Source: Mesorhizobium plurifarium
GTDB lineage: Bacteria > Pseudomonadota > Alphaproteobacteria > Rhizobiales > Rhizobiaceae
Length of the DNA stretch: 64,000 nucleotides
Assembly: GCA_000824785.1 (NCBI GenBank)
Contig: CCNB01000046.1
Span: 126,216 to 190,215 of the forward strand
Reading direction: 5' to 3'
Positions 20,513-29,458 of the stretch are shown piece by piece. Within the stretch, counting starts at the first letter, position 1. The number at the start of each line of letters is the position of its first letter. The position numbers and the translations under genes were made by a program. Below the pieces are notes generated by a model that made no database searches, was not told where the DNA came from, and saw nothing but the letters and a program-made list of their open reading frames with translations.

Positions 20513-21922
20513 ATGGCCGCATTGACCGATCCGGATCTGCTGTTTGCCGCCGAAGGGCGCCAACTTTCGCTCGCACGTGCCCTTTACGCCGGCGTGAAAG
20601 ACCTACCCATCGTCAGCCCGCACGGTCATACCGACCCGCGCTGGTATGCGCTCGACGAGCCGTTTCCGGACCCGGCACAGCTGCTCATCGTGCCGGACCA
20701 TTACATCTTACGCATGTTGTTCAGCCAGGGCGTGAGGCTGGAAGAGCTCGGCGTGGCGACGCTTGACGGTTCGCTCGCCGAAACCGACGGCCGCGCGATC
20801 TGGCGGCGTTTCGCCGAGCATTACTATCTCTTCCGCGGCACGCCGACGCGGCTCTGGCTCGACCATGCGCTCGAGCATCTGTTCGGCATCGCGGAACCGC
20901 TGACCACCGCCACCGCCGACCGCTGCTACGATACGATCGCCGCGCTGCTGCAACGCGACGACTATCGTCCGCGCGCGCTGTTCGAGCGCTTCAACATCGA
21001 GGTGATCGCGACGACCGAAGGCGCGCTCGACGATCTCGAATGGCACCGCACGATCCGCGACAGCGGCTGGAGCGGCCGCGTCGTCACCGCCTACCGGCCG
21101 GACGCCGTCGTCGATCCCGATTTCGAAGGCTTTGCTTCCAATCTCGATCGCCTCGGTGAAATCACCGGGTGCGACACCGGCAACTGGGCCGGCTATATCG
21201 AGGCGCACCGGAAGCGGCGCGCCTATTTCAAGGCATTCGGCGCCACCTCGTCCGATCACGGCCATCCCACCGCCGAGACCGCCAATCTCTCCGACGCGGC
21301 GGCTGAGGAGCTGTTCAACCGCATCCGCCGCGGCTCGGAGGACGGCCGCGAGCGAAAATTGTTCCGCGCCCAGATGCTGACCGAAATGGCCAAGATGAGC
21401 CGCGACGACGGCCTGGTGATGCAGATCCATCCCGGATCATGGCGCAATCACTCGCCTTCCGTTTTCCAGAAATTCGGCCGTGACAAGGGCTTCGATATCC
21501 CGACCCGCACCGATTACGTGACGGCGCTGAAGCCGCTGCTCGACTGCGTCGGGCTGGAGCGCGACCTCGCGATCATCCTGTTCACGCTGGACGAGACGAG
21601 CTACGCGCGCGAGCTGGCGCCGCTCGCCGGCGTCTATCCGGCGCTGAAGCTCGGCCCGGCCTGGTGGTTCCATGACAGTCCGGAAGGCATGCGCCGCTTC
21701 CGCGAGATGACCACCGAGACGGCCGGCTTCTACAACACCGTCGGCTTCAACGACGACACGCGCGCCTTCCCCTCGATCCCGGCGCGCCATGACGTCGCGC
21801 GCCGCGTCGATTGCGCCTTCCTGGCGCGGCTGGTCGCCGAGCATCGACTGCGCGAGGATGAGGCGCACGAGCTGGCCGGGGAGTTGGCCTATACACTTGC
21901 CAAGAAGGCCTATCGGCTGTGA
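20513..21922 (+). CDS. uxaC: Glucuronate isomerase (uronate isomerase)
   Basis: A 469-residue uronate isomerase of the amidohydrolase superfamily, converting D-glucuronate to D-fructuronate and D-galacturonate to D-tagaturonate in the cytosol. The metal-binding HxH is in PIVSPHGHTDPRW, and GLVMQIHPGSWRNH and LKLGPAWWFHDSPEGMRRF are family signatures. The start at 20513 has AGGAGG at 20500-20505. Full length. It heads a rightward set uxaC-kduD-like-kdgF and is divergent from the UxuB-like oxidoreductase, together giving entry of uronates into the Ashwell pathway. The mannonate dehydratase (uxuA) and KDG kinase are not in the window. Confidence 0.96.
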   Translation: MAALTDPDLLFAAEGRQLSLARALYAGVKDLPIVSPHGHTDPRWYALDEPFPDPAQLLIVPDHYILRMLFSQGVRLEELGVATLDGSLAETDGRAIWRRFAEHYYLFRGTPTRLWLDHALEHLFGIAEPLTTATADRCYDTIAALLQRDDYRPRALFERFNIEVIATTEGALDDLEWHRTIRDSGWSGRVVTAYRPDAVVDPDFEGFASNLDRLGEITGCDTGNWAGYIEAHRKRRAYFKAFGATSSDHGHPTAETANLSDAAAEELFNRIRRGSEDGRERKLFRAQMLTEMAKMSRDDGLVMQIHPGSWRNHSPSVFQKFGRDKGFDIPTRTDYVTALKPLLDCVGLERDLAIILFTLDETSYARELAPLAGVYPALKLGPAWWFHDSPEGMRRFREMTTETAGFYNTVGFNDDTRAFPSIPARHDVARRVDCAFLARLVAEHRLREDEAHELAGELAYTLAKKAYRL

Positions 21923-21971
21923 AGACGCGCCGCCACGGAACGACCGATCCTTCGATCGGCAAGCGAAAGGC

Positions 21972-22748
21972 ATGACGAGCTTGAGCGATCTTTCCGCCTT
22001 CAGCCTCACGGGCAAGCGCGTCCTGGTCACGGGCGCCAACACGGGCATCGGGCAAGGTATCGCCGTGTCGATCGCGCGCGCCGGCGGCCTGGTCGTCGGC
22101 GTCGGCCGGTCGGCGATGGACGACACCGCCGGGAAAGTCGCGGCCGTGGGCGGCAGCTTCGAGGCGGTCAAATCCGATCTCGGCGATCCGGCGGAGGCCG
22201 CGGCGATGCTCGACCGGGTCTGGGGCGAGAGCGGCCCGTTCGACGGCCTCGTCAACAATGCCGGCATCATCCGGCGCGCCGATGCGGTCGACCTCAGCGA
22301 AGCCGACTGGGACGAGGTGATGGACGTCAACTTGAAGACGGTTTTCCGGCTCTGCCAGAGCTTTGCCAGGCGCGTGCTGGCGGAGCCCGGACGGCGTGGC
22401 AAGATCGTCAACATCGCCTCGGTGCTGAGTTTCCAGGGCGGTATCCGCGTCGCCTCCTATACGGCCTCGAAACATGGCGTGCTCGGCCTCACAAGGCTGC
22501 TCGCCTGCGAGTGGGCGGCCAAAGGCATCAACGTCAACGGCATCGCGCCGGGCTATGTCGAGACCAACAACACCGAGGCCTTGCGCGCCGACCCGGACCG
22601 CAGCGCCGCCATCCTCGGGCGCATCCCCGCGGCGCGCTGGGGCCGGCCGGAGGATATCGGCGATGCGGCGGTTTTCCTGCTCTCGCCGGCGTCGGACTAC
22701 ATGCACGGCGCGATGGTGCCGGTCGATGGCGGCTGGCTGGCGCGATGA
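21972..22748 (+). CDS. kduD: SDR family oxidoreductase, KduD-like (2-deoxy-D-gluconate 3-dehydrogenase)
   Basis: A 258-residue short-chain dehydrogenase. The NAD-binding motif is TGANTGIGQGIA, the structural NNAG is in LVNNAGIIRRAD, and the catalytic YxxxK is in ASYTASKHG. The segment GIAPGYVETNNTEALRAD and the end PVDGGWLAR match KduD, which oxidises 2-keto-3-deoxygluconate-related intermediates in pectin/uronate degradation. Start at 21972 is where FSLTGKRVLVTGA homology begins; upstream in-frame sequence is the uxaC shadow. It follows uxaC by 49 bases and precedes kdgF by 32, supporting the uronate role. A general SDR role cannot be excluded. Confidence 0.85.
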   Translation: MTSLSDLSAFSLTGKRVLVTGANTGIGQGIAVSIARAGGLVVGVGRSAMDDTAGKVAAVGGSFEAVKSDLGDPAEAAAMLDRVWGESGPFDGLVNNAGIIRRADAVDLSEADWDEVMDVNLKTVFRLCQSFARRVLAEPGRRGKIVNIASVLSFQGGIRVASYTASKHGVLGLTRLLACEWAAKGINVNGIAPGYVETNNTEALRADPDRSAAILGRIPAARWGRPEDIGDAAVFLLSPASDYMHGAMVPVDGGWLAR

Positions 22749-22780
22749 CGTTTCTACCTACTTCGAACGGAAGCTGAGCG

Positions 22781-23113
22781 ATGACCGATATCTTTTCCCA
22801 CGCGGGCGAAAAAACCTGGGAGCCGACGCCGGACGGCAACAGGCGGCGCGTGCTGGTGCACACCGATGAACTGATGATGGTCGAGTTCGCCTTCGACAAA
22901 GGCGGCGTCGGCGCGCTGCATTCGCATCCGCATGTCCAGGCAAGCTATGTCGCCGAGGGCCGCTTCGAGGTCACCATCGACGGCCGATCGGAGATCCTCG
23001 AAACAGGAAGCAGCTTCATCGTGCCGTCCAACCTCGTGCATGGCGTCAAGGCGCTGGAGGCCGGTCGTTTGGTCGACAGCTTCGCGCCTTACCGGGCCGA
23101 CTTCCTGGGCTGA
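22781..23113 (+). CDS. kdgF: Cupin protein, KdgF-like
   Basis: A 110-residue single-domain cupin. The metal motif HSHPHVQASYVAEGRFEV, the second half PSNLVHGVKALEAG and the C-terminal DSFAPYRADFL match KdgF, which speeds the linearisation of 4,5-unsaturated uronate monosaccharides to DKI in pectin and alginate breakdown. With kduD-like directly before it, this points to use of unsaturated uronates from pectin oligomers. A terminator hairpin follows 13 bases after the stop. Confidence 0.88.
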   Translation: MTDIFSHAGEKTWEPTPDGNRRRVLVHTDELMMVEFAFDKGGVGALHSHPHVQASYVAEGRFEVTIDGRSEILETGSSFIVPSNLVHGVKALEAGRLVDSFAPYRADFLG

Positions 23114-23126
23114 GCACCAAAAGAAA

Positions 23127-23155
23127 AGCCCGCGCCGTCGGGCGCGGGCTTGTTG
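23127..23155 (+). terminator. Hairpin terminator after kdgF
   Basis: Perfect 10-bp stem AGCCCGCGCC (23127-23136), loop GTCG, GGCGCGGGCT (23141-23150), then TGTTG. The T tract is broken, but position and strength of the stem fit an operon end. The rest of the spacer to 23339 shows no clear feature. Confidence 0.7.
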
Positions 23156-23339
23156 CCTGGGCGCCTATCGCGCCGCCGCGGTACTCAAACATCGCCGCAG
23201 AAGAGCGAGGGTGCTGCAGCAGGGTAAAGATAGGTTTAACAGCCCCTGAGACTCCAACCCTTGAAATGCGCCCGCATATCGGCCAATCAGCTAGTGGCGG
23301 TCACGCCAATGTGATCCGGCGCGATCGGGGACAGGGATT

Positions 23340-24086
23340 GTGCGGAAACTTCAGGCGGCTGTCGGTTTTCTGGTTGCCCGATCGAGCAGGGAGCTCGATC
23401 GCCTTGTGACGGCCGTCAAAATTCGCTGGCGGTCGAGGCCGAATGCGCGGGCCGCGCGGACCAACAAGATATTCATAGCCGGATGCGCGCGCAGCGGAAC
23501 GACCCTGACGCAACGCGTCATGGAAAGCTTCGAGGATACTTTCGTCTGGCCGCCCGAGGCGCGGCACACGAAGTTCTATCTGCTGGACCGCCAGGAACGC
23601 AATCTGGTCATCAAGCGCGATTCCCGGGCCTTCGCCCATCTTGCGAAACTGCCTGCCGACATCGGTCTCATCTATTGCGTTCGACATCCCTTGGATGTGC
23701 TTACCAGCGTGCATCCGCAGACCATGAAGGAGCGTCGATTTCATACCACGGCCGACCGCTGGGTCCAGGAATACGATGCCCTGGTGAGCTTGCGGAAGGC
23801 GCAGCCGGCGCGGGATATTCTTTACCTGCGCTACGAAGACACGATCGCCGATCCGGACGCCGTGCAGCAACGGATCGCAGACCGGTTCGGACTTCGCCCG
23901 AGAGTGCCGGTGACCGGGGACGGAGGGCGCCCCATCCACTCACGCTCGCTGCGCAAGTGGGAGCGCAACGAAGACTATCGTGCCTATCTTCAAAGCCAGC
24001 TGTCAGCGGCCGTTCTTGGACCCATGCGGGCCTTCTGTCGCGAATTCGGCTATGACATGCCGGCCTGGGCCCGCGCTACCGCGTGA
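23340..24086 (+). CDS. Sulfotransferase family protein
   Basis: A 248-residue cytosolic protein with the PAPS-binding motifs of sulfotransferases: the 5'-phosphosulfate loop in IFIAGCARSGTTLTQRV and the 3'-phosphate motif in IYCVRHPLDVLTSV, about 70 residues apart. The first 38 residues are basic and poorly conserved. The start is a GTG at 23340 with a G-rich stretch before it; other starts are possible. It stands alone, without nod genes or an exopolysaccharide cluster, so the sulfate acceptor (surface polysaccharide, lipid, small molecule) is unknown. The GC at third positions is lower than in neighbours, a weak hint of acquisition. Confidence 0.78.
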   Translation: MRKLQAAVGFLVARSSRELDRLVTAVKIRWRSRPNARAARTNKIFIAGCARSGTTLTQRVMESFEDTFVWPPEARHTKFYLLDRQERNLVIKRDSRAFAHLAKLPADIGLIYCVRHPLDVLTSVHPQTMKERRFHTTADRWVQEYDALVSLRKAQPARDILYLRYEDTIADPDAVQQRIADRFGLRPRVPVTGDGGRPIHSRSLRKWERNEDYRAYLQSQLSAAVLGPMRAFCREFGYDMPAWARATA

Positions 24087-24111
24087 AGCCTCCTTAGAGT
24101 GTTTCGCCTTT

Positions 24112-24738
24112 CTAGCGCTGCTGCAGCGCCAGGCGTATGCCGAGCGCGCAATAGATGCCGCCGACCACCTTGCCCTGCCATTTCAGCACCGCCGGATTGC
24201 GGCGCAGGAAGGAACCCAGGCCGCCAGCGCTGACGGCGAAGACGATTGTGCTGAAGAGCCCGAGCAGGACGAAGATGATGCCGAGCAGCATCAGCTGCAG
24301 CATCACGAAACCCCCTTGCGGGTGCACGAATTGCGGCAGGAAGGCGAGGAAGAACAAAGCGGTCTTCGGATTGAGCACTTCGGTCAGGATCGCCTGCCGG
24401 AAGGCTTGGCCGGCGGAGATGGGCAGCGTCCTGCCCGCCAGGTCGGCCGGCGCCTTTTCGAGAATGGCGCGGATGCCGAGATAAACGAGATAGGCCGCGC
24501 CGATATATTTGACGATGCTGAACAGCATCGCCGACGCGGCAATGATGGCCGAGATGCCGACGATGGCCATGATGGTGTGGATCACATCGCCGGCGGCGAC
24601 ACCGGCACCGGTGGCGATGCCGACTTTCGTACCCGAGCTGGTCGCCCGCGCGACCGTGAGCAGCGTCGCCGGTCCCGGAATGAAGACGAAGCCGAACACG
24701 ACCGCGACGTAAGTGATGAGCGTGACGGGATCGATCAT
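24112..24738 (-). CDS. LysE/RhtB family amino acid exporter
   Basis: A 208-residue inner-membrane protein with five or six hydrophobic helices. The opening VVFGFVFIPGPATLLTVAR and the conserved GTKVGIATGAGVAAGDVIHT are signatures of the LysE/RhtB translocator family, which exports amino acids such as threonine, homoserine or lysine by proton exchange. VLNPKTALFFLAFLPQFV is the third family block. The ATG at 24738 places the first helix correctly; the frame is open a further 22 residues upstream. No regulator is adjacent, so substrate is open. Confidence 0.9.
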   Translation of the reverse strand: MIDPVTLITYVAVVFGFVFIPGPATLLTVARATSSGTKVGIATGAGVAAGDVIHTIMAIVGISAIIAASAMLFSIVKYIGAAYLVYLGIRAILEKAPADLAGRTLPISAGQAFRQAILTEVLNPKTALFFLAFLPQFVHPQGGFVMLQLMLLGIIFVLLGLFSTIVFAVSAGGLGSFLRRNPAVLKWQGKVVGGIYCALGIRLALQQR

Positions 24739-24992
24739 GCGAAGGTTCCTTTTGCGTCGACCGCCGGGCTTCGGCGACTCGAACCATAGCACCTCGAAAT
24801 GCATGGGTGGAACTCTCGGGCGCTATGCCAGCGGTCGCTTTCGAATGACGACATTGGCACGGAGCGACGGGATTCCAGCCAAGCACGGTTGTGGCCGGAT
24901 GGGCCCTGCGCTACTTCAGGGCATCACGTGGTGAATCACTTGTCTGCTCTTCTCACCTTCCCGAAAACGAACTGCTGTCCGGTGTCTGCCTG

Positions 24993-26837
24993 ATGCCGGC
25001 ACAGGCAGCGAGCATCCGGGCCGGGGACCACAAGCGGCGCGTCCTGAAAGACGTGTTCGGCTTCGACGATTTCCGCCCCGGACAGGCGACCGTGATCGAG
25101 GCGCTGCTCTCCGGACGGCATGTGCTGGCGGTGATGCCGACAGGCGCCGGCAAATCGCTCTGCTATCAGGTTCCGGCGCTGGTCAAGGGCGGCCTCACCA
25201 TCGTGGTGTCGCCGCTGGTCGCGCTGATGCAGGACCAGGTCGCCGCCTTGCGCCTTGCCGGCGTGGCCGCCGACACCATCAATTCCTCGCTCGACCGCGA
25301 GACCAATGTGGCGGCCTGGCGCCGCGTGGCGTCCGGGCAGACGCGGCTGCTCTATCTGGCCCCGGAACGGCTGATGACGGAGCGGATGCTGGATGCGCTG
25401 TCCAGGCTCGATGTCGGCCTGATCGCCATCGACGAGGCGCATTGCATCTCGCAATGGGGTCCGGCGTTCCGGCGCGAATATGAGGACCTGTCGCAACTGC
25501 GCGGCGTGTTTCCGCATGTGCCGATCATCGCGCTGACGGCGACGGCGGACGAGGCCACGCGCGCCGATATCGAGGCGCGGCTGTTCGCCGGGCGCGCCGA
25601 AACGCTGGTGCTGGGTTTCGACCGGCCCAACATCAAGCTGGCGATAGAAGCCAAGCAGGACAGCAAGCGCCAGTTGCTGCGCTTCATCGAGCGCCACCAG
25701 GGGAAGAGCGGCATCGTCTATTGCCTGTCGCGCCGCAAGACGGAGGAAATGGCGGCTTTCCTGGAGAAGAACGGCGTGCGCGCGCTTCCCTACCATGCCG
25801 GCATGAGCAAAGAGGCGCGGGAGGCGAACCAGAACGCCTTCATGAGCCTGTCGGGCGTCGTCATGGTGGCGACCATCGCTTTCGGCATGGGCATCGACAA
25901 GCCCGACGTCGCCTATGTCTTCCACACCGACCTGCCGGGCAGCCTGGAGGCCTATTACCAGGAGATCGGCCGCGCCGGACGCGACGGACGGGCGGCGGAA
26001 GCGCATATGCTCTACGGCGCCGGCGACATCCGCACGCGCCGGATGTTCATCGACGAGGAGGATACCTCGCCCGAGCACAAGCGGCGCTCGCATCGCCGGC
26101 TCGACACGCTGATCGGCTATTGCGAGACGGCGCAGTGCCGGCGCCAGGTGCTGCTCGGCTATTTCGGCGAGGAGGCGCAGGCCTGCGGCAATTGCGACAA
26201 CTGCCTCGACCAGGCCCCGCGCGCCGACGACAGCGCCGAGGCGCGCATCATCCTTGCGGCGATCGCGCAGAGCGGCGAGCGCTTCGGCGCCTCCCATGTC
26301 ATCGACATCCTGCTCGGCCATGAGACCGAGAAGGTGCTGGCGAGAGGCCATCAGAAGCTCGCAAGCTTCAGGACCGGCATCATGCACAGGAAGCCGGTCT
26401 GGCTGTCGCTCGTCCGGCAGCTTGTCGCCGGCGGCTTCCTGGTGCCCGATCCCGACGGCCATGGCGGTCTCGCCATCTCGGAAAGCGGCCGCGCGCTCGG
26501 GCGTGGCGAGGTCGCGTTCGAGTATCGTGTCGAGGGCCGGGACCGTCTCGCGCGCGGCAGGAAGCGTGCCGCGCAAGGCGCCGCCACGGACGGTGAGGGC
26601 GTCGATGCATCGCTTCTGGCGACGCTCAAGACGCTGAGGCTGCGGCTCGCCAAGGAACGCCAGGTGCCGGCCTATGTGGTGTTTTCCGACCGCACCCTGA
26701 TCGACATGGCCGAGCGCCGCCCGCGCGACCTTGACGACTTCGCCGAGGTGAACGGCGTGGGCGCAGCCAAGCTCAAGGAGTTCGGCGAGGTTTTCCTGAG
26801 CGCGATCGCGGCGCATGAGGCGAGCGGGTCGGATTGA
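24993..26837 (+). CDS. recQ: ATP-dependent DNA helicase RecQ
   Basis: A 614-residue 3'-5' DNA helicase used in recombination and replication-fork repair. The N-terminal part has FGFDDFRPGQ, Walker A MPTGAGKSLCYQ, the DEAH box IDEAHCISQWG, and helicase motif VI YYQEIGRAGRDG. The RecQ-Ct zinc region follows (CETAQCRRQVLLGYFGE, then CGNCDNC). A C-terminal HRDC domain covers about residues 525-610 (LAKERQVPAYVVFSDRTL). The in-frame region from 24891 to 24992 does not look like protein, so ATG at 24993 is chosen. The 254-base spacer before it shows no clear promoter. Confidence 0.96.
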   Translation: MPAQAASIRAGDHKRRVLKDVFGFDDFRPGQATVIEALLSGRHVLAVMPTGAGKSLCYQVPALVKGGLTIVVSPLVALMQDQVAALRLAGVAADTINSSLDRETNVAAWRRVASGQTRLLYLAPERLMTERMLDALSRLDVGLIAIDEAHCISQWGPAFRREYEDLSQLRGVFPHVPIIALTATADEATRADIEARLFAGRAETLVLGFDRPNIKLAIEAKQDSKRQLLRFIERHQGKSGIVYCLSRRKTEEMAAFLEKNGVRALPYHAGMSKEAREANQNAFMSLSGVVMVATIAFGMGIDKPDVAYVFHTDLPGSLEAYYQEIGRAGRDGRAAEAHMLYGAGDIRTRRMFIDEEDTSPEHKRRSHRRLDTLIGYCETAQCRRQVLLGYFGEEAQACGNCDNCLDQAPRADDSAEARIILAAIAQSGERFGASHVIDILLGHETEKVLARGHQKLASFRTGIMHRKPVWLSLVRQLVAGGFLVPDPDGHGGLAISESGRALGRGEVAFEYRVEGRDRLARGRKRAAQGAATDGEGVDASLLATLKTLRLRLAKERQVPAYVVFSDRTLIDMAERRPRDLDDFAEVNGVGAAKLKEFGEVFLSAIAAHEASGSD

Positions 26838-26900
26838 AGGCCTTATCGCAGGATCGTGCGAGGTACGCCGCGACCGGTCGATGTCGATATTGAGAGGATA

Positions 26901-27290
26901 TCAATAAGCTCTGAGCTTACCTGCCCAGCGATCCCGCCCTGCCCAATAGGGACATTTTGGGCAGACGCCGCCTTCAGGATAGTCAGTCCCTTCCTCATGC
27001 GGACAACCCAGAATTCCGTCGACCATGACAACGGAATGGACGTCTTGTTCCCACAAGAACGCTGCGATTTCGGCAAAGACTGTATCGTCCTTGCGCAGAT
27101 CGCCTGTTTCGCTGAACCAGCGACGCAGTTCGGTCACCTCTGAGTCCTGATACGGAAGTATGGCGGCCGCCACCTTGCTGGCGTGGCTTTCATCGGGACC
27201 GTAGAAGGCGATGGTGCCCACAGGATAGCTTCGCACGCCTTTCTTGGCCTTCTTCTCGATCCACTTCCTTGCCCGCTGTTCCGGTTTCAT
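26901..27290 (-). CDS. Uncharacterised protein with Cys-rich tail
   Basis: A 129-residue cytosolic protein of unknown role. The first third is very basic (KPEQRARKWIEKKAKKGV), then a mixed alpha/beta middle (YPVGTIAFYGPDESHASKVA) and an acidic C-terminal part ending with three cysteines and a histidine in GCPHEEGTDYPEGGVCPKCP, which could bind a metal. I recall similar unnamed proteins in other rhizobia. The ATG at 27290 is chosen; upstream in-frame residues are not convincing. It is divergent from the DUF3024-like gene, with only 81 bases between starts. Confidence 0.7.
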   Translation of the reverse strand: MKPEQRARKWIEKKAKKGVRSYPVGTIAFYGPDESHASKVAAAILPYQDSEVTELRRWFSETGDLRKDDTVFAEIAAFLWEQDVHSVVMVDGILGCPHEEGTDYPEGGVCPKCPYWAGRDRWAGKLRAY

Positions 27291-27371
27291 GTTTGCTCGC
27301 TGAGTTGTGAATCGACAGGATGTTGGCAGTCGCAAGAGATACGGCCGGTAAACAGAGGATGGATCAACCCT

Positions 27372-27776
27372 ATGGTCCAAGGCAAGCAGTGGGGCCGTAG
27401 AGCCACAAGGCCCGCAACGATAGACCCGCGGGAAAAACAGGCGATTGTCGCGTCATGCGAGAAGTTTATTCAGGACGTCCTCAAGCCCAAGTATCTGTCC
27501 GAGATACGACCGACGCAATGGAACTACACAGTCGACATCCGGGGCGCATGGGCTGGTGGACGGTACCGCTTCATCCAGCGCTTTCGGTCGGGCTGGGAGC
27601 AAAATCGCGGCGAGGAGTTCGACGCGCCATTCGCCAGGCTGGACCGCATCGGACCAGACAGATTCGACATTTATTGGATGCGGCATACAGGCAAATGGTG
27701 GCCATTGCATGCGAATGTAACGCTCGTCGAGGCGCTACATATTCTCGAAGCCGATGAACTCCTGCACCCGGTCTAG
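27372..27776 (+). CDS. DUF3024-like protein
   Basis: A 134-residue protein whose second half (EEFDAPFARLDRIGPDRFDI, then YWMRHTGKWWPL) follows the pattern of DUF3024, a short family of unknown function that pairs a polar helix with a beta sheet ending in W-x-L-Y-W-type strands. The N-terminus is basic (KQWGRRATRPATIDPREKQA). The stop codon is two bases before the next ATG, so the two genes are almost surely cotranscribed. ATG at 27372 chosen; the open frame upstream is antisense to the Cys-rich tail gene. Confidence 0.65.
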   Translation: MVQGKQWGRRATRPATIDPREKQAIVASCEKFIQDVLKPKYLSEIRPTQWNYTVDIRGAWAGGRYRFIQRFRSGWEQNRGEEFDAPFARLDRIGPDRFDIYWMRHTGKWWPLHANVTLVEALHILEADELLHPV

Positions 27777-27778
27777 CA

Positions 27779-28915
27779 ATGAGCGAATACCAATATTATG
27801 AATTCCAGGCGGTCGATCGTCCTCTCAGCAATGCGGATCGCCAGGTGCTTCGCGGTCTGTCCTCGCGGGCGCGGATCACTGCCACCAGCTTCACAAATTT
27901 CTACGAGTGGGGGGATTTCAGAGGCGATCCGGACGAGCTTATGGCACGCTGGTTCGATCTTCATCTCTATTTCGCGAACTGGGGCGCCCGCCGCCTGATG
28001 ATCAAGCTGCCGGCCAAGTTGGTCGATCGGGGTCGGATAGGCACCTTCCTCGCCGCGACCGAGGACGTCATGCTCGAAGACGCCGGCGAAAACGTCATCA
28101 TAAGCATCTCGCGCGACGAGTTGGAGCTCGAATATCTGGATGATGAGGACTCGAGTTGGCTCGCGGCCCTGGCGCCGTTGCGGGCCGACTTGCTCGCAGG
28201 CGATCTTCGGCTTTTCTATCTCACCTGGCTGATGGCGGTCGAAGCGGAGGCGATCGAACCCGATGCGCCGGAGCCGATGCCGGGAATCGGGCCGCTGACC
28301 GAGGCGCTCGAAGCGTTTGCCGCGTTCTTCGGCATCGATCATGATCTCGTCCAGGCGGCGGCCGAGCGAAGCGCGGCAATTGCGCCCGCCGGCCCCTCGC
28401 CGGATATGGCTCGCCAGGTGGTCGCGGCGATGAGCGACGCTGAGAAAACCGATCTGCTCATGCGGGTTTTCAACGGCGAGCCCAACATGTCCGCCGAGTT
28501 GCGGGCCACTGTCCGGACACGTCTGGAACCCGAAACGACAATCTCGCCTGGCGCATTGCGCACAGCGGCGGATCTGCAGGCACGGGCCGAAGACATTCGC
28601 CTTGCCCGCGAGCGGGCCGAGGCGGAGCTGGCGGAAGCGCAGCGGCGATTGCGGGCGGAAGCGGCGAAGAAGGCGCAAGACGTGCGGGTCGAGGCCCTTC
28701 GCCAGAGGGGCGAAACCGTCTGGGAAGAGGTCGAGACCGAGATCATGCGGCGCAATCCCGCCGGTTACGACAAGGCGGCGGCGCTTCTTTGCGATCTGTC
28801 GGTGCTTGCCGAAAGAGAGGGCAGCGCCGAGGAATTCCGTCTCCGGCTTCAGTCGATCCGTGAGCGCCATGCTGGGAAGGGGCGTTTCCTCGAACGTCTG
28901 GTGGCGCTGGGTTAG
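27779..28915 (+). CDS. Conserved protein of unknown function with C-terminal coiled coil
   Basis: A 378-residue soluble protein. The N-terminal domain (EYQYYEFQAVDRPLS, YEWGDFRGDPDELMARWFD, ANWGARRLMIKLP) belongs to a widespread family without a named function. A middle acidic region (EYLDDEDSSWLAALAPLRAD, then LFYLTWLMAVEAEAIEPDAP) is typical of it. Residues about 270-320 are charged and strongly helical (AEDIRLARERAEAELAEAQR), a likely coiled coil. In other bacteria I recall such proteins beside SWIM zinc-finger proteins; none is here. It starts two bases after the DUF3024-like stop, so the pair forms a small operon. No catalytic motif seen. Confidence 0.75.
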   Translation: MSEYQYYEFQAVDRPLSNADRQVLRGLSSRARITATSFTNFYEWGDFRGDPDELMARWFDLHLYFANWGARRLMIKLPAKLVDRGRIGTFLAATEDVMLEDAGENVIISISRDELELEYLDDEDSSWLAALAPLRADLLAGDLRLFYLTWLMAVEAEAIEPDAPEPMPGIGPLTEALEAFAAFFGIDHDLVQAAAERSAAIAPAGPSPDMARQVVAAMSDAEKTDLLMRVFNGEPNMSAELRATVRTRLEPETTISPGALRTAADLQARAEDIRLARERAEAELAEAQRRLRAEAAKKAQDVRVEALRQRGETVWEEVETEIMRRNPAGYDKAAALLCDLSVLAEREGSAEEFRLRLQSIRERHAGKGRFLERLVALG

Positions 28916-28933
28916 GTCTTGCAAGGTGCCCGG

Positions 28934-29350
28934 CTAACGCCAAAGGCAGACCTTGACGTCCTTCCCGACATAGCAGGCGCCTTCACGGCGAAGCTCTCCC
29001 CAATCGCCGGCCTCGCCATGCGTGTCGCGGATATCCCCGTTCGCATAGCCTGCCCAAGAATCTCCGTCCTTGTAGACAACGGCCCAGTAATCCTTCGACA
29101 TCTCACCGGCCCCGCTATGCGTATCGGGATAGTCGATGCCTGCGAAAACCTGCTTGGGACCCTGGATGTTGAAATCGCCGCCCTTCTCGATTTGATAGGA
29201 GCATTTTCCGGAGATGCGGGTCTCACCGTGAACGATCAGCAGGCAGCGGCCCCATTTGTAGCCGCTCGGCAGACGATGACGCGGTTGCGCAAGCGAAGGC
29301 GAAAGGGAAAATGCAAGTGCAAGGGTGATCGCCACGGTTCGCCCTGTCAT
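28934..29350 (-). CDS. Secreted protein of unknown function
   Basis: A 138-residue precursor with a signal peptide (TVAITLALAFSLSPSLAQ, cleavage after about residue 22). The mature part is about 115 residues with four cysteines (GRCLLIVHG, GKCSYQ, GACYVG, VCLW) that could form two disulfides in the periplasm. Aromatic and Gly-rich beta segments (YWAVVYKDGDSWAGYANG) suggest a small beta domain. The ATG at 29350 is chosen because the signal peptide begins there. It is convergent with the coiled-coil protein gene, 18 bases away. I do not recognise the family with confidence. Confidence 0.72.
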   Translation of the reverse strand: MTGRTVAITLALAFSLSPSLAQPRHRLPSGYKWGRCLLIVHGETRISGKCSYQIEKGGDFNIQGPKQVFAGIDYPDTHSGAGEMSKDYWAVVYKDGDSWAGYANGDIRDTHGEAGDWGELRREGACYVGKDVKVCLWR

Positions 29351-29458
29351 CCTGTCACCTGTTGTGAAACAGCGACCGGATGCCGTTGGATTTTGCCCCG
29401 AGCGCATGTCTGACGGCCCTCCACAGGATGTTCCCCTGAGATCATATTATATCATAAG

